A stretch of 64,000 nt of DNA from Deltaproteobacteria bacterium. Lineage in GTDB: Bacteria; Desulfobacterota; Desulfobacteria; Desulfobacterales; JAFDMD01. The stretch is taken from NCBI GenBank assembly GCA_019306065.1, contig JAFDMF010000006.1, positions 1 through 64,000 on the forward strand, given 5' to 3'. The position numbers and the translations under genes were made by a program. Shown here in pieces: positions 1-9,175 of this stretch; within the stretch, counting starts at the first letter, position 1, and the number at the start of each line of letters is the position of its first letter. Below the pieces are notes generated by a model. The model searched no databases, was not told the DNA's origin, and saw only the letters and a program-made list of their open reading frames with translations.

Positions 1-60
1 ACAGAAAAACTTGAACACAATAGACACAACCTGCTTTTTGGCATAAGAGTTGGTTTTTAA
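1..60 (+). CDS. C-terminal end of a CDS running in from the left; reads TEKLEHNRHNLLFGIRVGF*, outer-membrane beta-barrel-like tail ending in F
   Basis: Open frame from base 1 to taa at 58-60; terminal Phe and alternating pattern typical of OMP C-termini. Confidence 0.55.
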   Translation, partial: TEKLEHNRHNLLFGIRVGF

Positions 61-86
61 TAATATATAAAAAGATTAAAAACAAA

Positions 87-114
87 AAGGGCGACGGATA
101 TTTTCCGCGCCCTT
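87..114. terminator. Bidirectional Rho-independent terminator
   Basis: AAGGGCG ... CGCCCTT stem with A-rich and T-rich flanks, between the barrel CDS and convergent pgpA. Confidence 0.65.
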
Positions 115-171
115 ATTTTATTTATAAAGCGCGCCTTATTTTACCCTTTTACAGGTAACAAATAAAAACCG

Positions 172-660
172 CTATTTTAAATAAAATAAAAACCTAATTA
201 ACAAATTCGCCATAATTCCGGCTATAACGTCGTCTGCTACTATGCCTACGCCTCCGGGTAGTTTTTTCTCCGCAACATAAACCGGAAACGGCTTTAATAT
301 ATCGAAAAATCTGAAAAGAATAAAGCCGGTTAAAATATTTATAAAATTAAATTTAATTCCTATCATAGTTATAAGCATACCGGCTATTTCGTCTATTACT
401 ACAATAGACGGATCTTTTACGCCGTTTATTTTTTCCGCTTTGTCCGATATTAAAACCGAAAAAATTATAAATGCCGATATAAATAATACGGAAAAAATAA
501 ACGGCATTTTATAAAGAAAAAAATATAGCCAAATACCGTGAAGAGTCCCGAAAGTTCCCGGCGCAAAAGGAATATATCCTACAAAACCGCCGGTGGCAAA
601 AAACAGAATTGTTTTGTCTTTTATTTTCATATTAATCAAGTTACCATGGCAACTTCTCAA
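172..660 (-). CDS. pgpA: Phosphatidylglycerophosphatase A
   Basis: GYIPFAPGTFGTLHG, VIDEIAGM, RFFDILKPFPV, GGVGIVADDVIAG motifs; true start probably inside the ORF (MKIKDKTILFFATGG). Confidence 0.9.
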   Translation of the reverse strand: MRSCHGNLINMKIKDKTILFFATGGFVGYIPFAPGTFGTLHGIWLYFFLYKMPFIFSVLFISAFIIFSVLISDKAEKINGVKDPSIVVIDEIAGMLITMIGIKFNFINILTGFILFRFFDILKPFPVYVAEKKLPGGVGIVADDVIAGIMANLLIRFLFYLK

Positions 661-698
661 AAGCTTCTCGATAATTCTTTATAGAAATTACCGAAAAA

Positions 699-806
699 TT
701 AACTCTTACTCTTTTTCTTCTTCGCTTTTTTCTCGCTGCGTTTTTCTTTTAAGGTTTTTGCCGATTTTTTCTTCTCCGTTTTTTGAGCATTTCTTTCTTT
801 AGACAT
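699..806 (-). CDS. Very small Lys-rich protein (35 aa, MSKERNAQKTEKKKSAKTLKEKRSEKKAKKKKSKS)
   Basis: Complete ATG-to-TAA frame on the minus strand, opposite the ORF-track call 593..802; almost half Lys. Confidence 0.5.
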   Translation of the reverse strand: MSKERNAQKTEKKKSAKTLKEKRSEKKAKKKKSKS

Positions 807-1200
807 AAATTTTTCCTTTACAACGCCTTTGCATAATCAAAAAAAAGCCGCAAAAAAATTACGTTATGTAAATTGCGGCTCAAGTTATTTGTTTGTTTTT
901 TTACCGGAACAAGCAAAATAAAAACAGCTTTTTAACTTCAGGTTTTATAATTGCTTTGCTTTGTTCTTGACGTCTGCTTTTTTATTAAACCGATAATAAC
1001 AAGTCAAGGATTTATTTGGTTTTTCAAAATAATTATTGACATAAATACAAATTTTTCAATATACAACTACTGCAAATATTTTACGGTTGCGAAACATCTG
1101 AAACCGGAGCCTAAAATTCAAAACAAATACTAATTTCCGATAATATACGCATAAGCTTTTCAATCTGAGCCGAATCTCTTAATTTTGCACTCAAACTACA

Positions 1201-1608
1201 ACGGAATTACAAAAATATATTTTTTTACACAAAATTTTAATTTTTAGCGTTACAATCGAAAAAATAACGCTGCAATTAATTTTTTGCGCAAAAAGTAGGA
1301 TTGACTCCGCAGGCAGAAAAAAATCCGCCGAACTTCCCGGACAAGCCCGCGATCTTACCATAGTAAAACAGGAAATAGGAAAAGTAATATTTAAATGGAG
1401 ACATCCCGTATCTGGCGGAAAAACAGAAGCATATTTAATACAGCGCAAAGAAACAGGAACCCCGCCGGAAGATTGGGCAAATTTATGGACTGCAATGGTC
1501 AAAGAAGCGGAAATAAAAGATCAGCCGGAAAACCAATCTTTCGACTACAGAGTCAGGGCTCTTAATCACGCAGGAATAGGCGCGCCAAGCAATACGGTTA
1601 AGTTTTAA
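1201..1608 (+). pseudogene. Fibronectin type III domain fragment
   Basis: Frame reads ...AELPGQARDLTIVKQEIGKVIFKWRHPVSGGKTEAYLIQRKETGTPPEDWANLWTAMVKEAEIKDQPENQSFDYRVRALNHAGIGAPSNTVKF*; stops upstream, no start codon. Confidence 0.65.
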
Positions 1609-1628
1609 TTTTAATTTTTTGTAAATAA

Positions 1629-2423
1629 AAAGGCGGAGTTGGAAAAACAGCTCTTGCAACAAATATTTCCCATTGTTTAAATAAACGATATAATAAAAAA
1701 GTTTTGTTGATTGATATTGACCCTCAGTTTAACGCTACGCAATGTCTATTTAGCGATAAGGAATATATTAAGTATGTTGAAGACAACAAAGATACTATTA
1801 TTACTGTTTTTGAAGATACAATAAGCAAAGCTAATACTGTTAAGGGATTGAGGCAGAAATCAAGCAAATCTTTAAAGGCTATTCGCCCTTACAAATTTAG
1901 TAAAGATTTCCATATTCTTCCCGGAAATCTTAATTTATATCGTATGGAAATGGCGCCTGGCTCGGGTAAAGAAAATCGTTTGAAAAAATATATAAAGGAG
2001 ATTCAACAAATAGAGAAGTATGATTATATAATAATTGATACGCCCCCGACGCCGTCTATTTGGATGACAAGCGCCTTAATTGCAAGCGATTACTATTTAA
2101 TTCCGGTAAAACCAGATCCGATTTCATACATAGGAATTGACCTGCTTAAAAACATTATAGAAGACAAGCGAGAAAATTTAGATTTAACTATCAAATGTAT
2201 CGGATTGGTTTTTACTATGGTTGAAAGAGAAGATTCAATCATTTATAACAACGCCGTATCAAAAATAAAATCCGGCGAATGGAATAAGTTGAAGTATAAA
2301 AAATATATTCCGAAAAGAACTGATATTGCAAAATGGCAGTTAAATAAATCATTTATTCTTGATGTGGGCGATGAGAGAATAAAATCATCATTAATTAATA
2401 TTATTGACGAAAAACTTTGTTGA
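1629..2423 (+). CDS. ParA/Soj-like P-loop ATPase, probably lacking its native N-terminus
   Basis: Walker A KGGVGKTALATNISH lies upstream of the ORF-track start at 1704; LLIDIDPQFNATQCLF; DYIIIDTPPTPS; stop codon at 1626-1628 directly before the P-loop. Confidence 0.75.
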   Translation, partial: KGGVGKTALATNISHCLNKRYNKKVLLIDIDPQFNATQCLFSDKEYIKYVEDNKDTIITVFEDTISKANTVKGLRQKSSKSLKAIRPYKFSKDFHILPGNLNLYRMEMAPGSGKENRLKKYIKEIQQIEKYDYIIIDTPPTPSIWMTSALIASDYYLIPVKPDPISYIGIDLLKNIIEDKRENLDLTIKCIGLVFTMVEREDSIIYNNAVSKIKSGEWNKLKYKKYIPKRTDIAKWQLNKSFILDVGDERIKSSLINIIDEKLC

Positions 2424-2871
2424 AGAGTTATCTTGGCTTTTAGAAAATAAAAAAAATATATCATTAAAAGAAACGGTTTTATTGATTAAAGATTTGTTAA
2501 AAGATGATTCTTCCGAGCAGTTTAATATGTTTAAAATAAAATCAAACCGTTTGAATAAAAATGTTTTGGTAGGGATTCTTCCTCAATTATTTCAAGATAA
2601 TGAACTTTTTAAAAGTAACGCCGATATATTGGATTTCGCGGACGAGGTTTTAAATATAAAAATAAACAGCGCATCAAACCGCTCTCGAAAAGAGTATATC
2701 GGTTGTATAGTTTGTGAAGTGCCGAAACTAGATGACCGTAAATTAAATGATCTTGGCATATCTTTAGAAAATATTCTAGGAAATGACAGCAAGATAAAAA
2801 AAATGAAAAAAGCAAAAAAGCAGCCGAACTTTTCTTGGAATGACGCTATTGTAAAGTTAAGTAAGTTATAA
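2404..2871 (+). CDS. Uncharacterised 155-aa protein in the ParA operon
   Basis: Overlaps the ParA stop by 20 nt and is followed by a taatg overlap with the next ORF. Confidence 0.7.
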   Translation: MTKNFVEELSWLLENKKNISLKETVLLIKDLLKDDSSEQFNMFKIKSNRLNKNVLVGILPQLFQDNELFKSNADILDFADEVLNIKINSASNRSRKEYIGCIVCEVPKLDDRKLNDLGISLENILGNDSKIKKMKKAKKQPNFSWNDAIVKLSKL

Positions 2872-3584
2872 TGCCTAGAGAAATTAAACAAGATTTATTG
2901 GAATTAAGGTCTTTTTTAAATGATTACAGCTTATCTGATTTGTTAAAAAATGATTCGTTTAATTCTTTTATTAGCAAACAGCATAAGAAATATTTTTCTT
3001 ACTTAACTTTTATCGCCGAATTACAAAATATTGTTGCCGATAGTTCCTTTGATAACATTTTATTAAAATCTCAATTTTATTTTATTAAAGAATCTTGCTC
3101 GGACGTTGGCATAGCTTTTTTTTTAACTTTTCATGGCAGTTACAAATCTTCAAAACTTTTACTTCGCAGTTCAATAGAAACCTTTCTAAAAGGCTTTTGT
3201 TTAGATGATTTGCCAGATATAGATAAAGAAACAAGCATATCTGGGTTATTCAAAAAAATTAAAAAGTTGATTTTTTTTAATAAGAAACCTTCAAAAGAGA
3301 TTATTGAGACAATTCATCAAAATTACAAATCGCTTTGCGAAGACGCCCATACGGCAACAGATTTAAACATGGCAAATATTTCTGCTTTAAATTATTTTCC
3401 AAGATTTGAAGAGGCGGAGGCTCAAAAAGTTTCAAATTTCAGTTTAAAATTAATTCCCAATTATCTTGCGTTGCTTAGTTTGAAATACAATAAGCAATTC
3501 CATCGTTTTCATTATGAAAACCGTTCGATTATAATTAATTCAATATCTAAAAAATATAGACAGATAATTAACAATATAAAATAA
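2871..3584 (+). CDS. Uncharacterised 237-aa all-helical protein, possibly HEPN/DUF5677-like
   Basis: taATG overlap with the upstream ORF; SYKSSKLLLRSSIETFLKGFC and NYKSLCEDAHTATD resemble helical HEPN-like cores; family assignment tentative. Confidence 0.6.
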   Translation: MPREIKQDLLELRSFLNDYSLSDLLKNDSFNSFISKQHKKYFSYLTFIAELQNIVADSSFDNILLKSQFYFIKESCSDVGIAFFLTFHGSYKSSKLLLRSSIETFLKGFCLDDLPDIDKETSISGLFKKIKKLIFFNKKPSKEIIETIHQNYKSLCEDAHTATDLNMANISALNYFPRFEEAEAQKVSNFSLKLIPNYLALLSLKYNKQFHRFHYENRSIIINSISKKYRQIINNIK

Positions 3585-3652
3585 TAAAATCCGACGAGTT
3601 TGCGCTTTGAAAGCCCGCTTTATCTTTAAAATACGCTTATAAGGAGGCAATC

Positions 3653-3782
3653 ATGTCAAAAGATAAATGGGAATTTTATAAAGAATGGCGTTAACGGCGA
3701 AATTGTAGGAGCGTCTTGCGAAGGTTATAAAAATAAATCGGATTGCGAAAAAAATGCCGAACGCAACTGTTGGAACGGGTAA
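3653..3782 (+). pseudogene. DUF1508/YegP-like protein, frameshifted
   Basis: MSKDKWEFYKEWR* then in another frame NGVNGEIVGASCEGYKNKSDCEKNAERNCWNG*; SD aaggagg upstream. Confidence 0.65.
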
Positions 3783-3851
3783 AACCCGCTTTTAATATTA
3801 AATCTTATCAAATCGGCGCGCATTTATGGGCGCCGTCATTAATTATAACAA

Positions 3852-4493
3852 TTGCAGGAATATAAAGTTATGATTGACTTTACAGACAAAAACAAACAGG
3901 TTGAGCTTAATGAAGCAAGACTTAAAGAGGAATATAAAAGGCGCGTCGAGATAAGATCAAGAATAGGAATATTATCTGTTTGTTATTCTATATTTGCGGT
4001 TTATACAGCGCCGCTGATAAAATTTGCCTATACAACCGCTTTGCCGCAATCGGATTGGTTTTATATTTTAACGCTTATTATATTCTTATTTTTTTTCGTA
4101 TCATCCATATCTTATGCAATCGGATTATTGATGCCCGAAAAGACTGCATTTATGGAAACGCCTTATACTTTTTATAATAAAACTTATAATGATTATCAAC
4201 GACGCGATATTAAGAAAGAACTTATTAAATATTATATTCGCGATACATACTTAAAACAGATTGAAAAGGCGGTAGAACAAAATTATAGGTTAAATAATAA
4301 AAAACGTAGATTCTACTATTATGCCTTTATACTTACTTTTTGCGCCATTATTCCATATTTTACCTGCGTAGGAATTAAAATTACAAAAGAGCCTGACGAG
4401 GTTCAAAAGGTTGAGTTGATAAATTCGTATTTTTATTCAAGCGGCGACGCCATTAAAAAACAAAAAACAATAGGAGATTATTATGCCAGATAA
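3852..4493 (+). CDS. Membrane protein with about three hydrophobic segments, unknown function
   Basis: ORF with hydrophobic stretches; start more likely ATG at 3870. Confidence 0.55.
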   Translation: MQEYKVMIDFTDKNKQVELNEARLKEEYKRRVEIRSRIGILSVCYSIFAVYTAPLIKFAYTTALPQSDWFYILTLIIFLFFFVSSISYAIGLLMPEKTAFMETPYTFYNKTYNDYQRRDIKKELIKYYIRDTYLKQIEKAVEQNYRLNNKKRRFYYYAFILTFCAIIPYFTCVGIKITKEPDEVQKVELINSYFYSSGDAIKKQKTIGDYYAR

Positions 4494-4640
4494 TGAAGAA
4501 ACAAATCAACAGACGCAAGAAAGCGGTTCAAATGAAGAACCTGTTATTAACCCCGATTGGTTATTTGTCGCGAGCCTGAAATGATTAAGGACAATAAAGA
4601 ATACCCCGAACCGAAAAATACTAAAAATATAAGCCGATAA
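4483..4640 (+). pseudogene. Small acidic protein, apparently frameshifted
   Basis: MPDNEETNQQTQESGSNEEPVINPDWLFVASLK* then in another frame EPEMIKDNKEYPEPKNTKNISR*. Confidence 0.35.
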
Positions 4641-4735
4641 GTCTTGCAGGTTGGGTTGAGATTCGCTCAACCCAACAAAAAAAAACGATTATTAGAAATT
4701 AAATCTTATCAAATTGCTCTCGCATGGTTTTATAT

Positions 4736-5923
4736 TTAATTTGCCGCCGCTCTTTGAATTTCTTGATATATAAGCTTTATCGGAACATTAAGCTTTAAAG
4801 CTTTTTTTCTGCATTCTTCATATTCGGGGGTTATATAAAAGGTTCCGTTCGTGTTTGTAATTTTTTTTGCTTTTATTTTACCGAATTTGGTTTTAACAAA
4901 ACGCTCTTCCCGCTTAAGCGTTTTCCGTTTAACATTATAGTATCGGACGCCTAAAGATAATTGTTCTTGGAATATAATATTTATAAGGCTTTGAATTTTT
5001 TCTTTTGAAGATAGAATTTTAATGATTGTTGCGGGTCTGTTTTTTTTTGTAAAAATAGGAATAAAAGATACGTCTAATGCGCCGGCGGCAAGTAATTTTT
5101 CCATAATAAATCCTAAAAACTCCGGATTTGCATCGTCTATGTTAGCCTCTATAACGGTTATTGTTTCCTGTTTTATATTATTCGCTTTGTTATCGCTATT
5201 TCCCAATGTAACGGAAAGAATATTTGCCCTTTTGCCCAATTTTTTTTTCCCTGCCCCGTATCCTGTTTTTTCTATAATCATTTGAGGAAATTTTCCGAAA
5301 TTTTCGGATAAAACAGCTACAATTGCCGCTCCTGTAGGGGTGGTGATTTCGGTATCTATATCTAATCCGTATATGGGAATATTTTTTAACATATGAAGGG
5401 TTGCGGGCGCAGGAGCCGGTATTATACCGTGAGATGTTTTAACGGCTCCGCTTCCTACGGGAATTTTTGAAGAATAGATTTTTTTAATGCCCAAATATTC
5501 TATAGATAAAGCTGTTCCTATAATATCTATAATGGAATCAAGCGCGCCTATTTCATGGAAATGAATTTTTTCAATAGGAATGTTATGTATTTCTGCTTCG
5601 GCTTGAGCTATTTTATTAAATATCGCAATGCTTTTTTCTTTTACAAAGGAAGACAGCCTGCTTTTTTCTATCATAGATTTAATCAGGTCATAATCTCTGT
5701 TATAAGTTTGATTATAATTTTTCGCCTGTACCTGTATATCTATGGCGCTGATTCCGTTTATCAGCCTTTTTTTTTCTATGATTTCAAAATCGCCCTTTTT
5801 TAATCCGTAAATATTTAAAAGGTTTTGATAAAGCCATAAAACGGGAACTCCCAAATCTACAAAAGCGCCGAGAGTCATATCTCCGCTAATTCCGGAAAAG
5901 CAGTTAAAATAAGCTGTTTTCAT
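4736..5923 (-). CDS. larC: Nickel pincer cofactor biosynthesis protein LarC
   Basis: MKTAYFNCFSGISGDMTLGAFVDLG; HFHEIGALDSIIDIIG; ETTTPTGAA-type and EANIDDANPE motifs. Confidence 0.92.
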   Translation of the reverse strand: MKTAYFNCFSGISGDMTLGAFVDLGVPVLWLYQNLLNIYGLKKGDFEIIEKKRLINGISAIDIQVQAKNYNQTYNRDYDLIKSMIEKSRLSSFVKEKSIAIFNKIAQAEAEIHNIPIEKIHFHEIGALDSIIDIIGTALSIEYLGIKKIYSSKIPVGSGAVKTSHGIIPAPAPATLHMLKNIPIYGLDIDTEITTPTGAAIVAVLSENFGKFPQMIIEKTGYGAGKKKLGKRANILSVTLGNSDNKANNIKQETITVIEANIDDANPEFLGFIMEKLLAAGALDVSFIPIFTKKNRPATIIKILSSKEKIQSLINIIFQEQLSLGVRYYNVKRKTLKREERFVKTKFGKIKAKKITNTNGTFYITPEYEECRKKALKLNVPIKLIYQEIQRAAAN

Positions 5924-5955
5924 AGTTTATAAAGTTGCTCTGTTTTTTATCTGTT

Positions 5956-7326
5956 TTATATTATTTCAAAACCTGCCGCAATAATGGATTTTTTTACTTC
6001 GGTTATTCTGTTTTTATTTTTAATGTTAAATTGAACGAATTTTTCCTTTAAATCAACATCTATATCCAAAGTTTCGCCGATTGCCTCAACCGCTTTTTTT
6101 ACCGAAGATGCGCAGTGCATACAAGACATTCCGTTTACGTTCAATCGTATTTTATCCGTAGCCATTTCATTTTTCCTTATATTATCAAGATAAAATTTTT
6201 TAAAATAATGCAAAAGAAACATTCCGGTTAATGTTATGGTTCCTATGTATTTAACATATAAAGGAAGCATATAATGACCGCTTGCGCTTATTATTTTTGA
6301 AAAACCGTATTTTAAGGTTATTATATTTAAAAAATATCCCAAGGCTATGCTTATAACCGCTATTGAAACAATATAAACAACCGCTATTTTTTTACCCATG
6401 CTTTTTACAACGGTAGAAATGGTTATTGCGTTTGTAGCGGGTCCGGTTAATAAAAATACAAGCGCCGCTCCAGGAGAGATTCCTTTCATAATTAAAGCGG
6501 CGGCTATAGGCGTGGAAGCCGAAGCGCATACATAAAGCGGAATTCCTACTCCAAGCATAATAATCATAGATAAAAACGGGTAATTAAGATAGCGGATAAA
6601 AAAACTATCGGGAACAAACGCCGAAATTGCGCCCGCAATAATTATGCCGATAATAAGAGTATTTGCAATCGCGCCGAAAACTTCAAATTGAATATAACCG
6701 AAAAGACTTTTCGCTCTTTTAAAAAAAGGCTCGCGTAGAAGATTAATGCAGGGTTTATCCGATACTTTCAACTCTTCTTTACGAGAATAGATATTTACCG
6801 TAATTCCGGCGACTATTGCGGTTATAATTGAGGCTATGATTCTAAAAAAAGCAAAAACGGGTCCGAGGAGAGAATAGGTTATAAAAAAACTGTCCGCTCC
6901 TACCTGAGGGGTTGAAATTAAAAAAGATATACTCGCTCCTTTTGAAGCTCCGGCGTTTCTTAAAGATGCGGCAACAGGTATTACTCCGCAAGAACAAAGA
7001 GGCAGCGGAATTCCGAAAACCGTAGATTTTATAACGGAACCGAAGGTATTTTTTCCGAGATGTTTTTTTATAACGGAGTCCGGAAAAATAATATGTAAAA
7101 CTCCTGCTATAAAAAAACCAAAAAGTATAAATATCGCAACTTCGTTAAATAAAAAGAAGATTTCTTTTACCGGATTAATAATCATAATTTTTGCCTTTAT
7201 TTTAATTTCCGTAGCAAAGCCTTTTTGTCGGGCTTTAAGCGTTGAATAAAATTTTTTATCCGCCGTAAGTTTACGCAAAATAAAATCTGTCTTTACGGAA
7301 ACCAGTTTATATTTTAAAATTTGCAA
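5956..7326 (-). CDS. Permease of the SO_0444/DUF318 Cu/Zn efflux type with C-terminal heavy-metal-associated (HMA) domain
   Basis: GIPLPLCSCGVIPVAASLRNAGASKGA; STPQVGADS; C-terminal GMSCMHCASSVKKAVEAIG. Confidence 0.85.
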   Translation of the reverse strand: MQILKYKLVSVKTDFILRKLTADKKFYSTLKARQKGFATEIKIKAKIMIINPVKEIFFLFNEVAIFILFGFFIAGVLHIIFPDSVIKKHLGKNTFGSVIKSTVFGIPLPLCSCGVIPVAASLRNAGASKGASISFLISTPQVGADSFFITYSLLGPVFAFFRIIASIITAIVAGITVNIYSRKEELKVSDKPCINLLREPFFKRAKSLFGYIQFEVFGAIANTLIIGIIIAGAISAFVPDSFFIRYLNYPFLSMIIMLGVGIPLYVCASASTPIAAALIMKGISPGAALVFLLTGPATNAITISTVVKSMGKKIAVVYIVSIAVISIALGYFLNIITLKYGFSKIISASGHYMLPLYVKYIGTITLTGMFLLHYFKKFYLDNIRKNEMATDKIRLNVNGMSCMHCASSVKKAVEAIGETLDIDVDLKEKFVQFNIKNKNRITEVKKSIIAAGFEII

Positions 7327-7535
7327 CGAATTAACTTTTAAAATAAATTAAACGGGTTTGACAAGTCAAGATTTATAAACGGGCTATAAAAAAGGCAAAA
7401 CAATATCTTTATAATCCGATAAAAATTTTTACGGCTCAAAACTTCTATGAAAAATAAGCAAAATTTAACTTGCAAAAAAAAAGTATAAAAGATATTTACT
7501 TAACTGTTTGACGAAATTTTTTTAACAAATTATTA

Positions 7536-8153
7536 ATGATAGTTGGGCTAGTTTTTATTCTAATTGATATTGATATGGAGGTAGTTTTGATGAAAAGAAT
7601 TTTTACTTTTATTTTTCTTATCCTGTTTTTAACCGCGCCTTATGCTATGAGCGCCACTGTAGAAAATGTTACTTTGCCGGATAAATATAAAGTTGACGAT
7701 TATTCTCTGCTGTTAAACGGAACCGCTTTGCGTAAAAAATTTATAGTAAAGGTATATGCCGGCGGTTTTTACACGCCTTTTAAAATTTCGGAAGTTGATA
7801 AAGCTATTAACCCCGAAATTCCCAAAGCAATTCGTATGCACTTTATTCATAAATCTGTTTCAGGAGACAAAATTCAAAAAGGATATACGGACGTTTATGA
7901 AAAGGATGGATTCGATTATAAAAAATCTGAAGCGGCTCAAAATTTTTTAAAGCTTTTCTCTTTTGAAATTAAAAAGGATGATACGCTTGATCTAATTTTC
8001 ACGGATAATGGGGATATGAGGGTTGTTTATAACTCGAAACTTATCGGCACCGTAAACTCAAAAACTCTATGCAGCGCTACTTTAAAGGCTTATTTCGGCG
8101 CAAATTCCATTCCGGGGCTTAAAGACGGGCTTTTGGGATTAGAACAAAATTAA
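7536..8153 (+). CDS. Secreted chalcone isomerase-like family protein
   Basis: Signal peptide MKRIFTFIFLILFLTAPYAMSA; VTLPDKYKVDDYSLLLNGTALRKKFIVKVYAGGFYTP. True start probably 7590 (ATG after ggaggtagttttg). Confidence 0.75.
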   Translation: MIVGLVFILIDIDMEVVLMKRIFTFIFLILFLTAPYAMSATVENVTLPDKYKVDDYSLLLNGTALRKKFIVKVYAGGFYTPFKISEVDKAINPEIPKAIRMHFIHKSVSGDKIQKGYTDVYEKDGFDYKKSEAAQNFLKLFSFEIKKDDTLDLIFTDNGDMRVVYNSKLIGTVNSKTLCSATLKAYFGANSIPGLKDGLLGLEQN

Positions 8154-8190
8154 AAGATATTTTTTTATTTATAATTAACAAAGTTGCAAA

Positions 8191-8218
8191 GTAGAGACGT
8201 TGCATGCAACGTCTCTAC
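8191..8218. repeat. Perfect 28-nt palindrome GTAGAGACGTTGCATGCAACGTCTCTAC
   Basis: Self-complementary; related copies near 38722, 43562, 48677, 55400 and 57430. Confidence 0.9.
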
Positions 8219-8507
8219 GGTTTTACTCGCTCGAACTCCCTTTATTACTTCGGATAATCATTCTTTTTTGTGTTTAAAATATTTTTAATAATGTGGCTTA
8301 TAATTTAATTGCGATATTTCTCCTCGCTACGCTTGTCGAGATGACAAGTAAAAAAAATATCCGTCGAAATAACATAGCAAAAATAAGAAGCCTGTCTTAT
8401 CAAATTATAAACATAAATAAATTTCGCCGGATGCCGAAATTGGGCAAAAATAGAAATTTAAAGTTTGTCGTATAACAAAGTACAAAGTCAGACGGCAAAC
8501 TTTTTTA

Positions 8508-9164
8508 CTAATCTATATAAAAAACCGCCGGCTCCGTTTCAAATTCCGGATGAAGTGGCTTGGCACTGTTATTTTTTATAAGCGCCGCTATTGCGCTGTT
8601 ATTATCCGAAATATCGCCGAATACTCTTGCTCCTACAGGACAAGCGTTAACGCAGGCAGGACTCGCATCTTCGTCAATACCCGGCTTTAAGCCTTTTTGT
8701 AATCCGTCTGATATTCTTTCTTCACAAAAATTACATTTTACTACTGTGCCTACCTGAAAAGGATATATTTCTTCTCCGAGTTTTTCAAACTCGGTTTTTC
8801 CCTGACCTGGAAAATACTCTTTTGCTTTGGTATCTTTATCATAGTAGCTTCTTTGCTGATAAGGACAGCTTATCAAACAAGCTCTGCAGCCGACGCATTT
8901 ATCATAATCAATCATTACTATGCCGTCCTCTTTTTGATATGTAGCCCCTGTAGGACAGGCTTCCACACACGCAGCCTCGGTGCAATGATTGCATAATACA
9001 GGATAAACAAGTTTTCTTGCGGTTGGGAATTTTCCTTTTTCTCCGATTAACAATCTGTTCCAAAATAAATTCGGAGGCAAAAAGTGTTCCTCTTTGCAAG
9101 AGATAGTGCAGCTCCAGCAAGCTATACATCTTTTAACGTCAATGACCATTCCCCATCTTGCCAT
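8508..9164 (-). CDS. Four-cluster 4Fe-4S ferredoxin-type electron-transfer subunit (DmsB/NrfC-like)
   Basis: CIACWSCTISCKEEH, CNHCTEAACVEACPTGA, CVGCRACLISCPY, CNFCEER...CVNACPVGARVFGD. Confidence 0.88.
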   Translation of the reverse strand: MARWGMVIDVKRCIACWSCTISCKEEHFLPPNLFWNRLLIGEKGKFPTARKLVYPVLCNHCTEAACVEACPTGATYQKEDGIVMIDYDKCVGCRACLISCPYQQRSYYDKDTKAKEYFPGQGKTEFEKLGEEIYPFQVGTVVKCNFCEERISDGLQKGLKPGIDEDASPACVNACPVGARVFGDISDNNSAIAALIKNNSAKPLHPEFETEPAVFYID

Positions 9165-9175
9165 ATTATTTCTCC

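Noticed and set aside
593-802. ORF track + strand 69 aa
   Set aside because: Hydrophobic/Ser-Phe-rich antisense of pgpA and of the small Lys-rich ORF; no family resemblance.
1191-1502. ORF track minus 103 aa
   Set aside because: Antisense shadow of the FN3 fragment, whose plus-strand frame carries recognisable domain residues.
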